From an uncultured Bacteroidales bacterium (lineage in GTDB: Bacteria; Bacteroidota; Bacteroidia; Bacteroidales; Muribaculaceae), in NCBI GenBank assembly GCA_902787185.1, contig CADAFP010000004.1:1-64000 (forward strand): 64,000 nt of DNA. Direction: 5' to 3'. Position numbers and translations under genes: made by a program. Under the pieces are notes generated by a model. The model was not told the origin of the DNA. It made no database searches and saw nothing but the letters and a program-made list of their open reading frames with translations. This document shows, piece by piece, positions 8,246-15,531 of this stretch; within the stretch, counting starts at the first letter, position 1; every line of letters starts with the position of its first letter.

Positions 8246-8415
8246 TCACAGCCTGACTGTGGCAGGACATATTATAAGGTAGCGTTTGGCTATTCCGCAA
8301 TGGTGAATCTCGACAACTCACTTCGCAACAGGAATAACTGGAAACGCCCTCCTTAGTGTAGGACTATAGGTGTGTACCGCACATATCGTCCCCGTCTAAG
8401 GTGTGAGCGACTTTT
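8246..8415 (+). ncRNA. Structured RNA, 6S-RNA-like fold (candidate)
   Basis: About 170 nt folds by eye as a long rod. The closing stem pairs TCACAgCCTGAC (8246-8257) with GTCTAAGGTGTGA (8394-8406). Then GGACATAT pairs ATATCGTCC, TAAGG pairs CCTTA, and the apical arm pairs AGCGTTT with AAACGC and TATTCC with GGAATA. The 3' side of the internal bubble carries a small hairpin TGTG-TACCG-CACA. A rod with an asymmetric bubble and a 3'-side hairpin is the 6S RNA layout, and 6S would bind RNA polymerase. I found no sequence signature of SRP RNA, RNase P RNA or tmRNA. Identity as 6S is inference from shape. Confidence 0.45.
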
Positions 8416-8430
8416 CATTATTCGTTGCGA

Positions 8431-8536
8431 GGCAGTCGAGAGCCCACCATTGGAATAATGCTCAAGTAGGCTCACACTGCCTTATATTGATATGTATATC
8501 AATGTAAATCTGCACCTTCTTGAGCCTACACGGTGC
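8431..8536 (+). promoter_or_regulatory. Leader with mutually exclusive hairpins before the zinc-ribbon gene
   Basis: GGCAGT/ACTGCC (8431-8436, 8476-8481) with an inner GAGCC/GGCTC forms one hairpin. Its 3' arm contains GTAGGCTCA (8466-8474), which can instead pair with TGAGCCTAC (8521-8529). That second arm also lies in the loop of GCACC/GGTGC (8512-8516, 8532-8536). A further hairpin TTGATAT/ATATCAA sits between. Start of translation follows at 8554. Competing stems of this kind are typical of attenuators and riboswitches. No known ligand class was recognised. Confidence 0.45.
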
Positions 8537-8553
8537 TTAAACTAAGTGAAAAA

Positions 8554-9174
8554 ATGCCATTGATAAAATGTGAAGACTGTGGGCAGATGGTGTCGGACAG
8601 GGCGACGGCTTGTCCCAACTGTGGAGCTCCCATTGTCAAGAAAGTTATGTGTGAAGAATGTGGTGCTGAGATTCCGATAGGGGCAACGTCATGCCCAACT
8701 TGCGGTTGCCCGGTGTCCCCTGTTACCAACGCCGCTCCTGCTCCTGTGGTACAGGCTCCCGTTCAGCCGCAGTATCAACCCCAGCCACAACCAGTTCAAT
8801 CAAACGCCTTTGCCGCACCACGGGATATGGAACAACGTGTGCAGCGCTTTTTGGTGACTAATCGCAAGTTTTTCCCTCAGGAACGCATCGAGGAAATCCG
8901 CTCATGGTTGTTGACACTCAATGACGCGCAGATGAACTCGGTGGAGTGCTTGAAGTTTAAAGACCCAATGATTATGCTCCTTATTTCTTTCCTTGTGGGC
9001 GAATTCGGTGTTGACCGATTCATGCTGGGTGACACCACAAACGGAGCTCTGAAACTGATCCTTTCCCTGTTATGTGTTGGCTTGGTCTGGTGGCTTATCG
9101 ATTTGTTTATGGTTACCGGTAAAACTCTGGAATACAATTATGATCAGCTGCAAGAGGCTTCATCATTCATTTAA
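8554..9174 (+). CDS. Double zinc-ribbon protein with TM2 domain
   Basis: A 206-residue protein. Two zinc ribbons lie at the N-terminus (CEDCG...CPNCG about 6-26, then CEECG...CPTCG about 34-54), followed by a Pro/Gln-rich linker, a helical segment and a TM2 domain with two transmembrane helices joined by a short GDTTNG turn. The ATG at 8554 is chosen because MPLIKC aligns with the MALIKC starts of the sister genes. A GTG at 8533 would add seven residues inside the leader hairpin. Function is unknown. It is the first of a run of seven co-directional genes. Confidence 0.8.
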   Translation: MPLIKCEDCGQMVSDRATACPNCGAPIVKKVMCEECGAEIPIGATSCPTCGCPVSPVTNAAPAPVVQAPVQPQYQPQPQPVQSNAFAAPRDMEQRVQRFLVTNRKFFPQERIEEIRSWLLTLNDAQMNSVECLKFKDPMIMLLISFLVGEFGVDRFMLGDTTNGALKLILSLLCVGLVWWLIDLFMVTGKTLEYNYDQLQEASSFI

Positions 9175-9241
9175 GCCATTACAGGGAGATTAAATAATGA
9201 GAATAAAAAGTCAAATAATAATCCTGTAAAATAATCGAAAA

Positions 9242-9619
9242 ATGAAAAAGTTGTTTTTGAAATTGGCATTTGTCATGCCCTTATTTCTTTTGTCATCGTG
9301 TGCAGATAGTGGTAGTTACGTGAAGTCGATTGCTTACTGGCATTTTGGAAATATGCTTCAATTCTTGCTCATTGCAGCCATAGCGGGATTAGCGTATCTG
9401 GTGTTCACTAAGATCCAGTCAATGGATGACACACTAAAAATCATCAGTGACCAGCTCCAGCAACAATCCTCATCATCACAGCAAATAGTGCAGCATACGG
9501 CCCAATCCAATGCCCCTGTAGTCCAAGCCCCACAGCCAGCAGTAAAGACCTGTCCAGACTGTGGCTCGACACTCGCCCCAGACGCTAACACTTGTCCCTC
9601 TTGTGGCTGTCCGGTATAA
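9242..9619 (+). CDS. Small lipoprotein-like membrane protein with C-terminal zinc ribbon
   Basis: A 125-residue protein with a lipobox-like N-terminus (LFLLSSC near residue 20), a second hydrophobic helix at about 38-58, a Gln/Ser-rich linker and a zinc ribbon CPDCG...CPSCG at the very end. The ribbon is at the opposite end from that of the neighbours. If the Cys is lipidated and the second helix spans the membrane, the ribbon would face the cytoplasm as in the sister proteins. Function is unknown. It lies 67 bp after the TM2 gene and 30 bp before the next ribbon gene. Confidence 0.75.
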   Translation: MKKLFLKLAFVMPLFLLSSCADSGSYVKSIAYWHFGNMLQFLLIAAIAGLAYLVFTKIQSMDDTLKIISDQLQQQSSSSQQIVQHTAQSNAPVVQAPQPAVKTCPDCGSTLAPDANTCPSCGCPV

Positions 9620-9649
9620 TAAGCTGATATTGGCTGAATCTTTGAGACG

Positions 9650-10165
9650 ATGGCTCTAGTAAAATGTATAGGTTGTGGGCAGATGATGTCTGACAAGGCG
9701 GATTTCTGTCCGCATTGCGGAATGGCAATGTGGGCAGAAAACACGCAACAAGACACCCAACGGCAACTGGCTACTTTGCGGCCTTCTAAGCCTGACAATA
9801 CGGGGGACGCCATTGCAGGTAGTCTCATCTTTATCTCAGCTTTAGGTCTTATCGCTTTCGTCGCACTGTTGATTGGAGGCTGGTGGGCTTATAATAATAT
9901 TCTTAATCATTCAATTGCTGATGTGTTGTATTCAGACGTTGATACAACAGCCCCTGTCGGGTATGTTGATGGTTACTCGGCTGCGGACGAGATGCTTGAC
10001 ATTGTCGTACCAGATGAAAATTCAGAATCGAGTGATGTGAACTACGAGGAGCAAGCTTCAATTGAGGATATTGTTGAAAAAGCGGCAGAAGCTGTGGTCG
10101 AGGATTTTTCGACCGATGATGATCCAGACATTGTTAGTGTAACAGTAGAAGATGCCCAAGAATAG
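9650..10165 (+). CDS. Zinc-ribbon single-pass membrane protein
   Basis: A 171-residue protein. The N-terminal ribbon CIGCG...CPHCG (about 6-26) is followed by a polar linker, one transmembrane helix (about 60-82, ending GGWWAY) and an acidic C-terminal region rich in Asp, Glu and Val with no conserved motif. With the ribbon inside the cell, the acidic tail would lie outside the inner membrane. It shares the start pattern MAL[VI]KCxxCG with four other genes here. Function is unknown. Confidence 0.75.
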   Translation: MALVKCIGCGQMMSDKADFCPHCGMAMWAENTQQDTQRQLATLRPSKPDNTGDAIAGSLIFISALGLIAFVALLIGGWWAYNNILNHSIADVLYSDVDTTAPVGYVDGYSAADEMLDIVVPDENSESSDVNYEEQASIEDIVEKAAEAVVEDFSTDDDPDIVSVTVEDAQE

Positions 10166-10222
10166 CCATGCTCCACAATATTGAGGATATATATATTTAT
10201 TGATAGTGAAAAAGAAAAGCTT

Positions 10223-11071
10223 ATGGCACTGATAAAATGCAGTAATTGTGGACAAGATATTTCTGACAAGGCAAAGTCTTGTCCTCATTGTGGCTTGCAA
10301 ATCAATTATATAGAGCATCAGCTAAGTGAAAGTTCAGAACCGTTGCCAGGCTTGAGCCCAGGCCGCAAGAAATCTGGAAATAACAGCAAAACCGGTGTGG
10401 TAATAGCTGTGGCGATTGCTGCCCTGGCTCTGCTGGGCGCCGGCTGCTGGCTGTGGTATGACAAGGCGCAGCAGCGTGCCGAGCAATTGGCATGGCAAGC
10501 CGAGCAGGCTCGACAGGACTCTATTGCCCAAGCTCAACTGCTAGAACAGATGCGTCAGGATTCCATTGCCCAGGCACAGCGGATGGAAAGAATTGAAGTG
10601 GCCTATAACGGATATGCGGCTGTGCTCAAGCAGTTCCTGTTGGATAATAGTAACGACTCGGAGTATAACGGTTATTTCCTGTTTGATTTTAATCAAGACG
10701 GGATGCCTGAGCTGTGCGTGGATGGTTTGCATCCCGATGACTTTGACTATGAATACACAGGATCAATGTTTTATGTTTACTCGATTCAAGGAAACAAGGC
10801 GCAGCGGATATTCAAGAAAATGTGCGGGGGGCCAAACTATTATCAAGGCAGCGGCTATATCCTCAGTGCCGACGAGATTTATGAAAATTACATTGTGGAA
10901 AAGATCAGATATGATAATGGGAAAATTGTCAGCAGCACAATAACCGAAATAAATGATCCCTATGGAGAGAAATCTCGTCCCGCAATCAGCGAGGGCAAGA
11001 TATCAGAATTCAGGATGAGTGATCTTGAGTCATTAAAGAGTCAAATCATGTCCCTTATACAGATTAATTAA
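10223..11071 (+). CDS. Zinc-ribbon membrane protein with outer domain
   Basis: A 282-residue protein. Zinc ribbon (about 6-26), linker, transmembrane helix (about 60-80), then a short Gln/Ala-rich coiled coil with a repeated ARQDSIAQAQ-type segment and an outer domain of about 160 residues. The outer domain contains FDFNQDGMPELCVDG, an acidic turn like those in FG-GAP or EF-hand-type calcium sites. The first 30 bases of the gene are identical to those of the next gene, which points to recent duplication or gene conversion. The ATG at 10223 is chosen over an upstream in-frame start by this alignment. Confidence 0.75.
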   Translation: MALIKCSNCGQDISDKAKSCPHCGLQINYIEHQLSESSEPLPGLSPGRKKSGNNSKTGVVIAVAIAALALLGAGCWLWYDKAQQRAEQLAWQAEQARQDSIAQAQLLEQMRQDSIAQAQRMERIEVAYNGYAAVLKQFLLDNSNDSEYNGYFLFDFNQDGMPELCVDGLHPDDFDYEYTGSMFYVYSIQGNKAQRIFKKMCGGPNYYQGSGYILSADEIYENYIVEKIRYDNGKIVSSTITEINDPYGEKSRPAISEGKISEFRMSDLESLKSQIMSLIQIN

Positions 11072-11091
11072 CAATTAAGAACTATTGCGAT

Positions 11092-12921
11092 ATGGCACTG
11101 ATAAAATGCAGTAATTGTGGAAATATGATATCGGACAAGGCCAAAACCTGTCCAAAATGTGGCTCCCCTGTTGGGGCGCAAAGCAATGATGCCATTGCCG
11201 ACCTGATGCATCGTGAGGCCGTGGCTGCGATGAAGAGGGGCAACTATGACGAGGCACGGAATTATGTCAACGGATTGCTAGCAGTCAAGCCTGGTGATGC
11301 GCGGTTCCTGGCATTAAAGCAGGAACTGGAAGAATTGACTAATCCCAAGCCACAAGCGGTAAACCCGACTGGGCGGATAATAGCTTGTCCAAATTGTGGA
11401 CAGATGATAAGTTCCAGAGCAACGAAATGCCCCAAATGCGGGCAACACGTTGTAAAAAAATCATCTGATCAGCAGCTGGTGGCAGAGCAAGCCGGTTTGG
11501 AGCAAAAGAAAAACAGCAACCCGAACCTTATCGTTTGCAGCGGTTGTGGCCATCAGATGAGTCCCAGGGCTTTGAAGTGCCCCAAGTGCGGTGCGCTGTC
11601 TCCCAAGGGCGAGACCCTTGAGAAAGAGCGCAAAGAGGAGGAGCGCATGCGACAGGAAGAACGACGACAGCAGGAAATTAAACAGAAAGCTGAGAATGAA
11701 TCTCGCTTGTATCAAGCCGCAGTAACCAGTTTGGATAATCAAAATTATGTTGTCGCGCGTGAACACATCGATACCCTATTGGCCGAAAATCCCCAAGAGA
11801 AGCGTTACCAGCAATTGAAGAAGAAGTTTGACGATGCATTTAACAAGCGGGTGAAGGAACTGCGTGAAACCATTGAGGCTTGCCTTGAAAGCGGACGCTT
11901 GGATCATGCGCAAGAGGACCTGAACACCTTGATTAATTTGAATGCCGATGAGGCATCTTACAGGGAGCTCAAGCAACGTCTTGACGACGCCTTGTGGCAG
12001 CGGGCTGAGCATGATAAAAAAGCAGCTCGCCGACGCAAAACGATTATTGGCACGGTGGCAGCCATAGTGATATTGGCACTGTTGGCAGCAGGTGGCTACC
12101 TTTATAACAAGCACGCGCAGGCTCAAGAGGAATTGGCATTGTGGCAGCGGATTGAGCAATCGGCCACCATGACCGACATCGACCAGTATCTGGCCGACTT
12201 TCCCGAGGGAGAACATGCGGCGCAAGTGCAGGAACTGAAAACCAAAGTGCAGGAAATCGCGGATCAATGGGCACTAATTGAGAATTCCAATGATGCGTTA
12301 ACCCTGCAAGAATTTATCGACAAATATCCTGAAGGAGTTTATCATGACAAGGCTGCTGAGACACTTGACAAGGTGCTGTGGCAAAAGGCTGTTGTCGAAG
12401 ATGCTCCAGCAGCCTACAACCAGTATTTGAAGCAATGCCCGCAAGGTGTACATGTGGCCGAGGCCCAAAAATGGCTGCAACAGCATGCCCAGCAACAGGC
12501 TGAATTGCAGGAAAAAATGAAATTGTCGCCTGGAGAGATAAATCTTGTCTCATCGCGTGTGAGCTCGTTCTTCTATTCGATGGCATCGGGCTATGGCGAG
12601 AACATGACTGAACTCATCGCTTCACCCATGGCTTCCTTCCTTGGGAAGAAGAATGCAACAGCCAGCGATGTGATAGCTTACATGCGGCGTGTACACTCGG
12701 GTGATGTCTATGGCGTGGACATAACCATGGGCAATGTGAATGTGAAAAAGTCCCTTATATCTAACGGGGATCCTGTTTATACCGCTACTTTCGGCTTTGA
12801 TCAACGTTTGAGACGTGAGGACGCGACTCAAGAGACGTTTGCCCACTATAACGGCACGGCAACCGTCAATGACCGCGGCCTGATTACATCCATCGGACTG
12901 AATAAAACCTCACATTATTAA
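11092..12921 (+). CDS. Large triple zinc-ribbon membrane protein with helical repeats
   Basis: A 609-residue protein with three zinc ribbons (about residues 6-26, 98-118 and 146-166), TPR-like helical segments before and after an Arg/Glu/Gln-rich coiled coil, a transmembrane helix (about 317-340), then an outer part with repeats of the form YLADFPEGEH and YLKQCPQGVH and a C-terminal alpha-beta domain. The layout suggests a cytosolic sensor or scaffold joined to a periplasmic helical-repeat arm. The next gene starts 2 bp after its stop and carries related outer repeats without the ribbons. Function is unknown. Confidence 0.75.
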   Translation: MALIKCSNCGNMISDKAKTCPKCGSPVGAQSNDAIADLMHREAVAAMKRGNYDEARNYVNGLLAVKPGDARFLALKQELEELTNPKPQAVNPTGRIIACPNCGQMISSRATKCPKCGQHVVKKSSDQQLVAEQAGLEQKKNSNPNLIVCSGCGHQMSPRALKCPKCGALSPKGETLEKERKEEERMRQEERRQQEIKQKAENESRLYQAAVTSLDNQNYVVAREHIDTLLAENPQEKRYQQLKKKFDDAFNKRVKELRETIEACLESGRLDHAQEDLNTLINLNADEASYRELKQRLDDALWQRAEHDKKAARRRKTIIGTVAAIVILALLAAGGYLYNKHAQAQEELALWQRIEQSATMTDIDQYLADFPEGEHAAQVQELKTKVQEIADQWALIENSNDALTLQEFIDKYPEGVYHDKAAETLDKVLWQKAVVEDAPAAYNQYLKQCPQGVHVAEAQKWLQQHAQQQAELQEKMKLSPGEINLVSSRVSSFFYSMASGYGENMTELIASPMASFLGKKNATASDVIAYMRRVHSGDVYGVDITMGNVNVKKSLISNGDPVYTATFGFDQRLRREDATQETFAHYNGTATVNDRGLITSIGLNKTSHY

Positions 12922-12923
12922 TA

Positions 12924-14744
12924 ATGGCTATGAAAAGAAGGTATGTTTTAACGCTTATTTGCTTGGTCTCTGTGCTGTGTGTGGAATTATCGGCTCAAAA
13001 CATGTTGTACATGGGAGATAATTACTACAGGAAGAACATGTTGAAAGCATTCAAAGCTATCAAAGAGCACAAACTCGACAAGGCCGAGAAGTATAGAGAG
13101 GATATACTGAAAAAAGCACCCAAAGACAAGGACGTCATTCCCAATATCCCAATAGAGAAACAACTGTATCCAGTGTGGGATTTATCCACTGTGATGATAA
13201 TTAACACCCGGGATGGCCGGGGCAAGTCCACCTCTTGCCCTGCCTATAATCCATGGACCGCTTACGGCTTGATCAAGAATATCTCCAAACAAGTTGTTGT
13301 CGTGCAGAATGCCAACAGATTCCTTAGCGATAAAGACATTGAACTGACATTTGCCGACATCAAACACGCTATTGAGGTCAATATGATTGATAGTGTAAGA
13401 AAAGTCAAGACCGAGGAGGCTTATGACAGGTTGATCAATACACTCTATGATTACAAGAATCTCTCAACGCTGCAAGAAGAGAGGGAGCAAGTTGCCTATG
13501 GCGAGGTGAAAAACACCCATCAACTGGATGAATGCAAGCGTTATCTTGAAAAATACAAAAACTTGAATCAGACTCACCGCACAGCAATTGAGTGGCGGCG
13601 GGACAGTCTTGCGTTTGATAAACTGGGATATACGGCAGCAGCCTGCAAGCAGTATCTTGCCGATTATCCGCATTCAAGATATGGCATGAAAGTAGAGGAA
13701 AGGCTTCACAGGTGCGCCTTTGATGAGTTACAGGAAACTGTGGATGCCTGTAAGGAATACCTCAGTCTATATCCGTCATCGGACTACTGCTCCCAGGTGA
13801 TGGCTTTGCAAGAAAAATATGCCTACCGCGATGCCCGGAAAGAGAACTCCGTCGGTGCATACCGTGATTTCGTAAAAGAGTACCCTCGTTCAGAATATCA
13901 AGACGAGGCACAGCAACTTATGCAGCAGGCATTAATGGGAAGATACTTTAACAGTGATGTCTCACTAAACGCGCTATACCGAGTGTGCTGCAATCTTGGA
14001 AGTGGTGGAAGCGATGTGGACGGATCACGCATCCAGGCACTGTATCATAACCTGTTGATGATGCCCACATCGGCAGTTATGATGGGCTGTGATGGGCTAA
14101 CCGGAAGAGTGTCAATCGCAACCGACAGTGAGTATGGTAATGATGGTGAGGAAACCTTTGATTTCAACCTGCAGGGGTTGATGGAGAGGCACTATAATTC
14201 CCGCACGGGGTTGAACGATGATTACACCTATGGGTTTGACCCACAGTACGGCTTTAAGCTGATTTCTAAGAACGACGCCCAAGGCAAGACGGTTACCTAT
14301 ACCACACAGTGGGGTTATGATGGCCTGCTCAAGGAGATCAAGGGCAGTGACGGTTCACGCTATGTTTACTCCTATGACGGGTATTATCCGACGGTCTCTT
14401 ATTATAAGGGCTCGTCGCTGGTCAAGAGAGATTCCTATGATAGGGAGTACTGTCTTGTTGAGTCTGTAAGGAGTGGGAACATTGTTCTTAAGTATGAACA
14501 TAATAATTATGGAGATGTGATAACAATGATCAAGACACGTGGCGGTGTTTCCTTGGAGGAAACAACCTATGACTATTATTATACCAGTGGAGCCGGTAAC
14601 AGTCATCAGTGGACTGGAGTGTCCCAATATAATAATGGTAGTTTTGTCGTTTCCAAGAGTCGGAGTTTTTACAATACCATCGACAGGGTTCAGTCCACCT
14701 CAAGAAAAACCTACAGCGTCGACTGGCATGACGTGAGACCCTAA
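12924..14744 (+). CDS. Secreted helical-repeat and YD-repeat protein
   Basis: A 606-residue protein with a Sec signal peptide (residues 1-24, ending ELSAQ). The middle carries helical repeats of the form YLADYPHSRY, YLSLYPSSDY and FVKEYPRSEY, matching the outer repeats of the protein encoded just upstream. The C-terminal third (about 400-600) has short Tyr-Asp-Gly repeats such as YVYSYDGYYP, like YD/RHS repeats that form beta structures on surface proteins. It lies 2 bp behind its neighbour, so co-expression is nearly certain. It has no zinc ribbon and is probably the extracytoplasmic partner of the cluster (inference). Confidence 0.7.
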   Translation: MAMKRRYVLTLICLVSVLCVELSAQNMLYMGDNYYRKNMLKAFKAIKEHKLDKAEKYREDILKKAPKDKDVIPNIPIEKQLYPVWDLSTVMIINTRDGRGKSTSCPAYNPWTAYGLIKNISKQVVVVQNANRFLSDKDIELTFADIKHAIEVNMIDSVRKVKTEEAYDRLINTLYDYKNLSTLQEEREQVAYGEVKNTHQLDECKRYLEKYKNLNQTHRTAIEWRRDSLAFDKLGYTAAACKQYLADYPHSRYGMKVEERLHRCAFDELQETVDACKEYLSLYPSSDYCSQVMALQEKYAYRDARKENSVGAYRDFVKEYPRSEYQDEAQQLMQQALMGRYFNSDVSLNALYRVCCNLGSGGSDVDGSRIQALYHNLLMMPTSAVMMGCDGLTGRVSIATDSEYGNDGEETFDFNLQGLMERHYNSRTGLNDDYTYGFDPQYGFKLISKNDAQGKTVTYTTQWGYDGLLKEIKGSDGSRYVYSYDGYYPTVSYYKGSSLVKRDSYDREYCLVESVRSGNIVLKYEHNNYGDVITMIKTRGGVSLEETTYDYYYTSGAGNSHQWTGVSQYNNGSFVVSKSRSFYNTIDRVQSTSRKTYSVDWHDVRP

Positions 14745-14779
14745 GTAATTATGATGAACGACAATAAAGATATAGAATT

Positions 14780-15343
14780 ATGGCATTAATCAAATGTAAA
14801 GAATGCGGACAGACGATGTCCGACCGTGCTGACGCATGCCCGCATTGCGGGTGCCCGTTACAGGAACAGATTGAGGTGAATAGCCTGGTAACATTGGGCT
14901 CTTATGATGACAAGAAGAAGGAGAAGAAGAAGGAAGATCCTCTCTGGCCTTTAGTCTGCTTGTTTTTTGCTCTCATGATAGCCCTTCTTGTCGTATTTGC
15001 CTCTATTGAGTCTCCATCATCGGTGTCTAAAGAACCTGAGGAACTTATACTGGGCTCCTGGGAAATCACCGATTCAACGGGATTCAAGGTCATTCTTCGT
15101 TATGCCTCTGATGGATACTTTTATTCGGAATCCTGGTGGAATGGGGATCATAGTCCCGAAAAGTGCGGTGGTACATATGATGTTGATGGCACGACCCTTT
15201 ATACCAATCATCACATACAGTTAAGCTATTCTGAATTCAATAAACAGTTGACAAGTGAGATTTCTTTTTCTAACGATGGCAATACACTCACGAGGACATA
15301 TCCGAGCGGTGAAACAGAAGTGTATATCCGAGTGAGCCGATAA
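14780..15343 (+). CDS. Zinc-ribbon membrane protein with lipocalin-like outer domain
   Basis: A 187-residue protein. Zinc ribbon CKECG...CPHCG (about 6-26), a Lys/Glu-rich linker, a transmembrane helix (about 55-75) and a beta-rich outer domain starting ILGSWEIT with GGTYDVDGTTLYT. The G-x-W start and strand pattern resemble small lipocalin-like (DUF4923/DUF5640-type) folds of Bacteroidetes, which may bind a small ligand. It is the last gene of the zinc-ribbon run and is followed by a terminator. Confidence 0.7.
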   Translation: MALIKCKECGQTMSDRADACPHCGCPLQEQIEVNSLVTLGSYDDKKKEKKKEDPLWPLVCLFFALMIALLVVFASIESPSSVSKEPEELILGSWEITDSTGFKVILRYASDGYFYSESWWNGDHSPEKCGGTYDVDGTTLYTNHHIQLSYSEFNKQLTSEISFSNDGNTLTRTYPSGETEVYIRVSR

Positions 15344-15362
15344 TTGATAGTAACGGCATTTA

Positions 15363-15389
15363 AGACGAAGGAAGAACCGTCTCTTTTTT
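15363..15389 (+). terminator. Terminator of the zinc-ribbon cluster
   Basis: A stem AGACG / CGTCT with a 10-nt loop is followed by a run of six T. It lies 20 bp after the last zinc-ribbon gene. Confidence 0.6.
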
Positions 15390-15434
15390 ACCAGGGTCCT
15401 ACAATCTGCTGTATCGACACCGCATGGGGGCTGT

Positions 15435-15453
15435 GCCACGGCTATGCCGTGGC
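15435..15453. other. GC-rich 8-bp hairpin with TAT loop
   Basis: GCCACGGC-TAT-GCCGTGGC. It resembles the CACCGC-TAT-GCGGTG hairpin at 8092-8106 on the other side of the zinc-ribbon cluster in loop and form but not in arm sequence. Confidence 0.5.
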
Positions 15454-15471
15454 GGTACTTTCGATAAAATT

Positions 15472-15505
15472 CAAGTGGGGCGGGATTGGTTTCCTGCCCC
15501 ACTTG
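15472..15505 (-). terminator. Terminator of the 15532-16386 gene
   Basis: Ten-bp perfect arms CAAGTGGGGC / GCCCCACTTG, extended by GG/CC pairs, lie 26 bp after the minus-strand stop. On that strand they are followed by AATTTTATC. Confidence 0.6.
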
Positions 15506-15531
15506 GGTTAGTGTTTGCTTGAAAGAGTGGT

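Larger units (their letters stand above)
8193..8415. repeat. 13-bp perfect inverted repeat enclosing the RNA gene
   Basis: AAAAGTCGCTCAC at 8193-8205 is exactly complementary to GTGAGCGACTTTT at 8403-8415. The arms enclose the downstream promoter and the whole RNA. A transcript from the upstream -7 box (8172-8179) could close on this stem. A transcript from the inner promoter would use a different closing stem that shares bases 8403-8406. Confidence 0.7.
8023..8553 (+). other. 531-bp intergenic region with promoters, structured RNA and hairpin leader
   Basis: No protein gene is supported here. It holds a small hairpin CACCGC-TAT-GCGGTG (8092-8106), a -7 box TATTTTTG (8172-8179), one arm of a 13-bp inverted repeat, a second promoter, an RNA of about 170 nt, and a leader of competing hairpins before the zinc-ribbon gene at 8554. 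The main parts are described separately. Confidence 0.7.

Noticed and set aside
8246..8415. SRP RNA, RNase P RNA or tmRNA as identity of the structured RNA
   Set aside because: None of their hallmark sequences (GGAAG-type SRP loop, RNase P core motifs, tRNA-like tmRNA ends) was seen. A 6S-like fold fits better.
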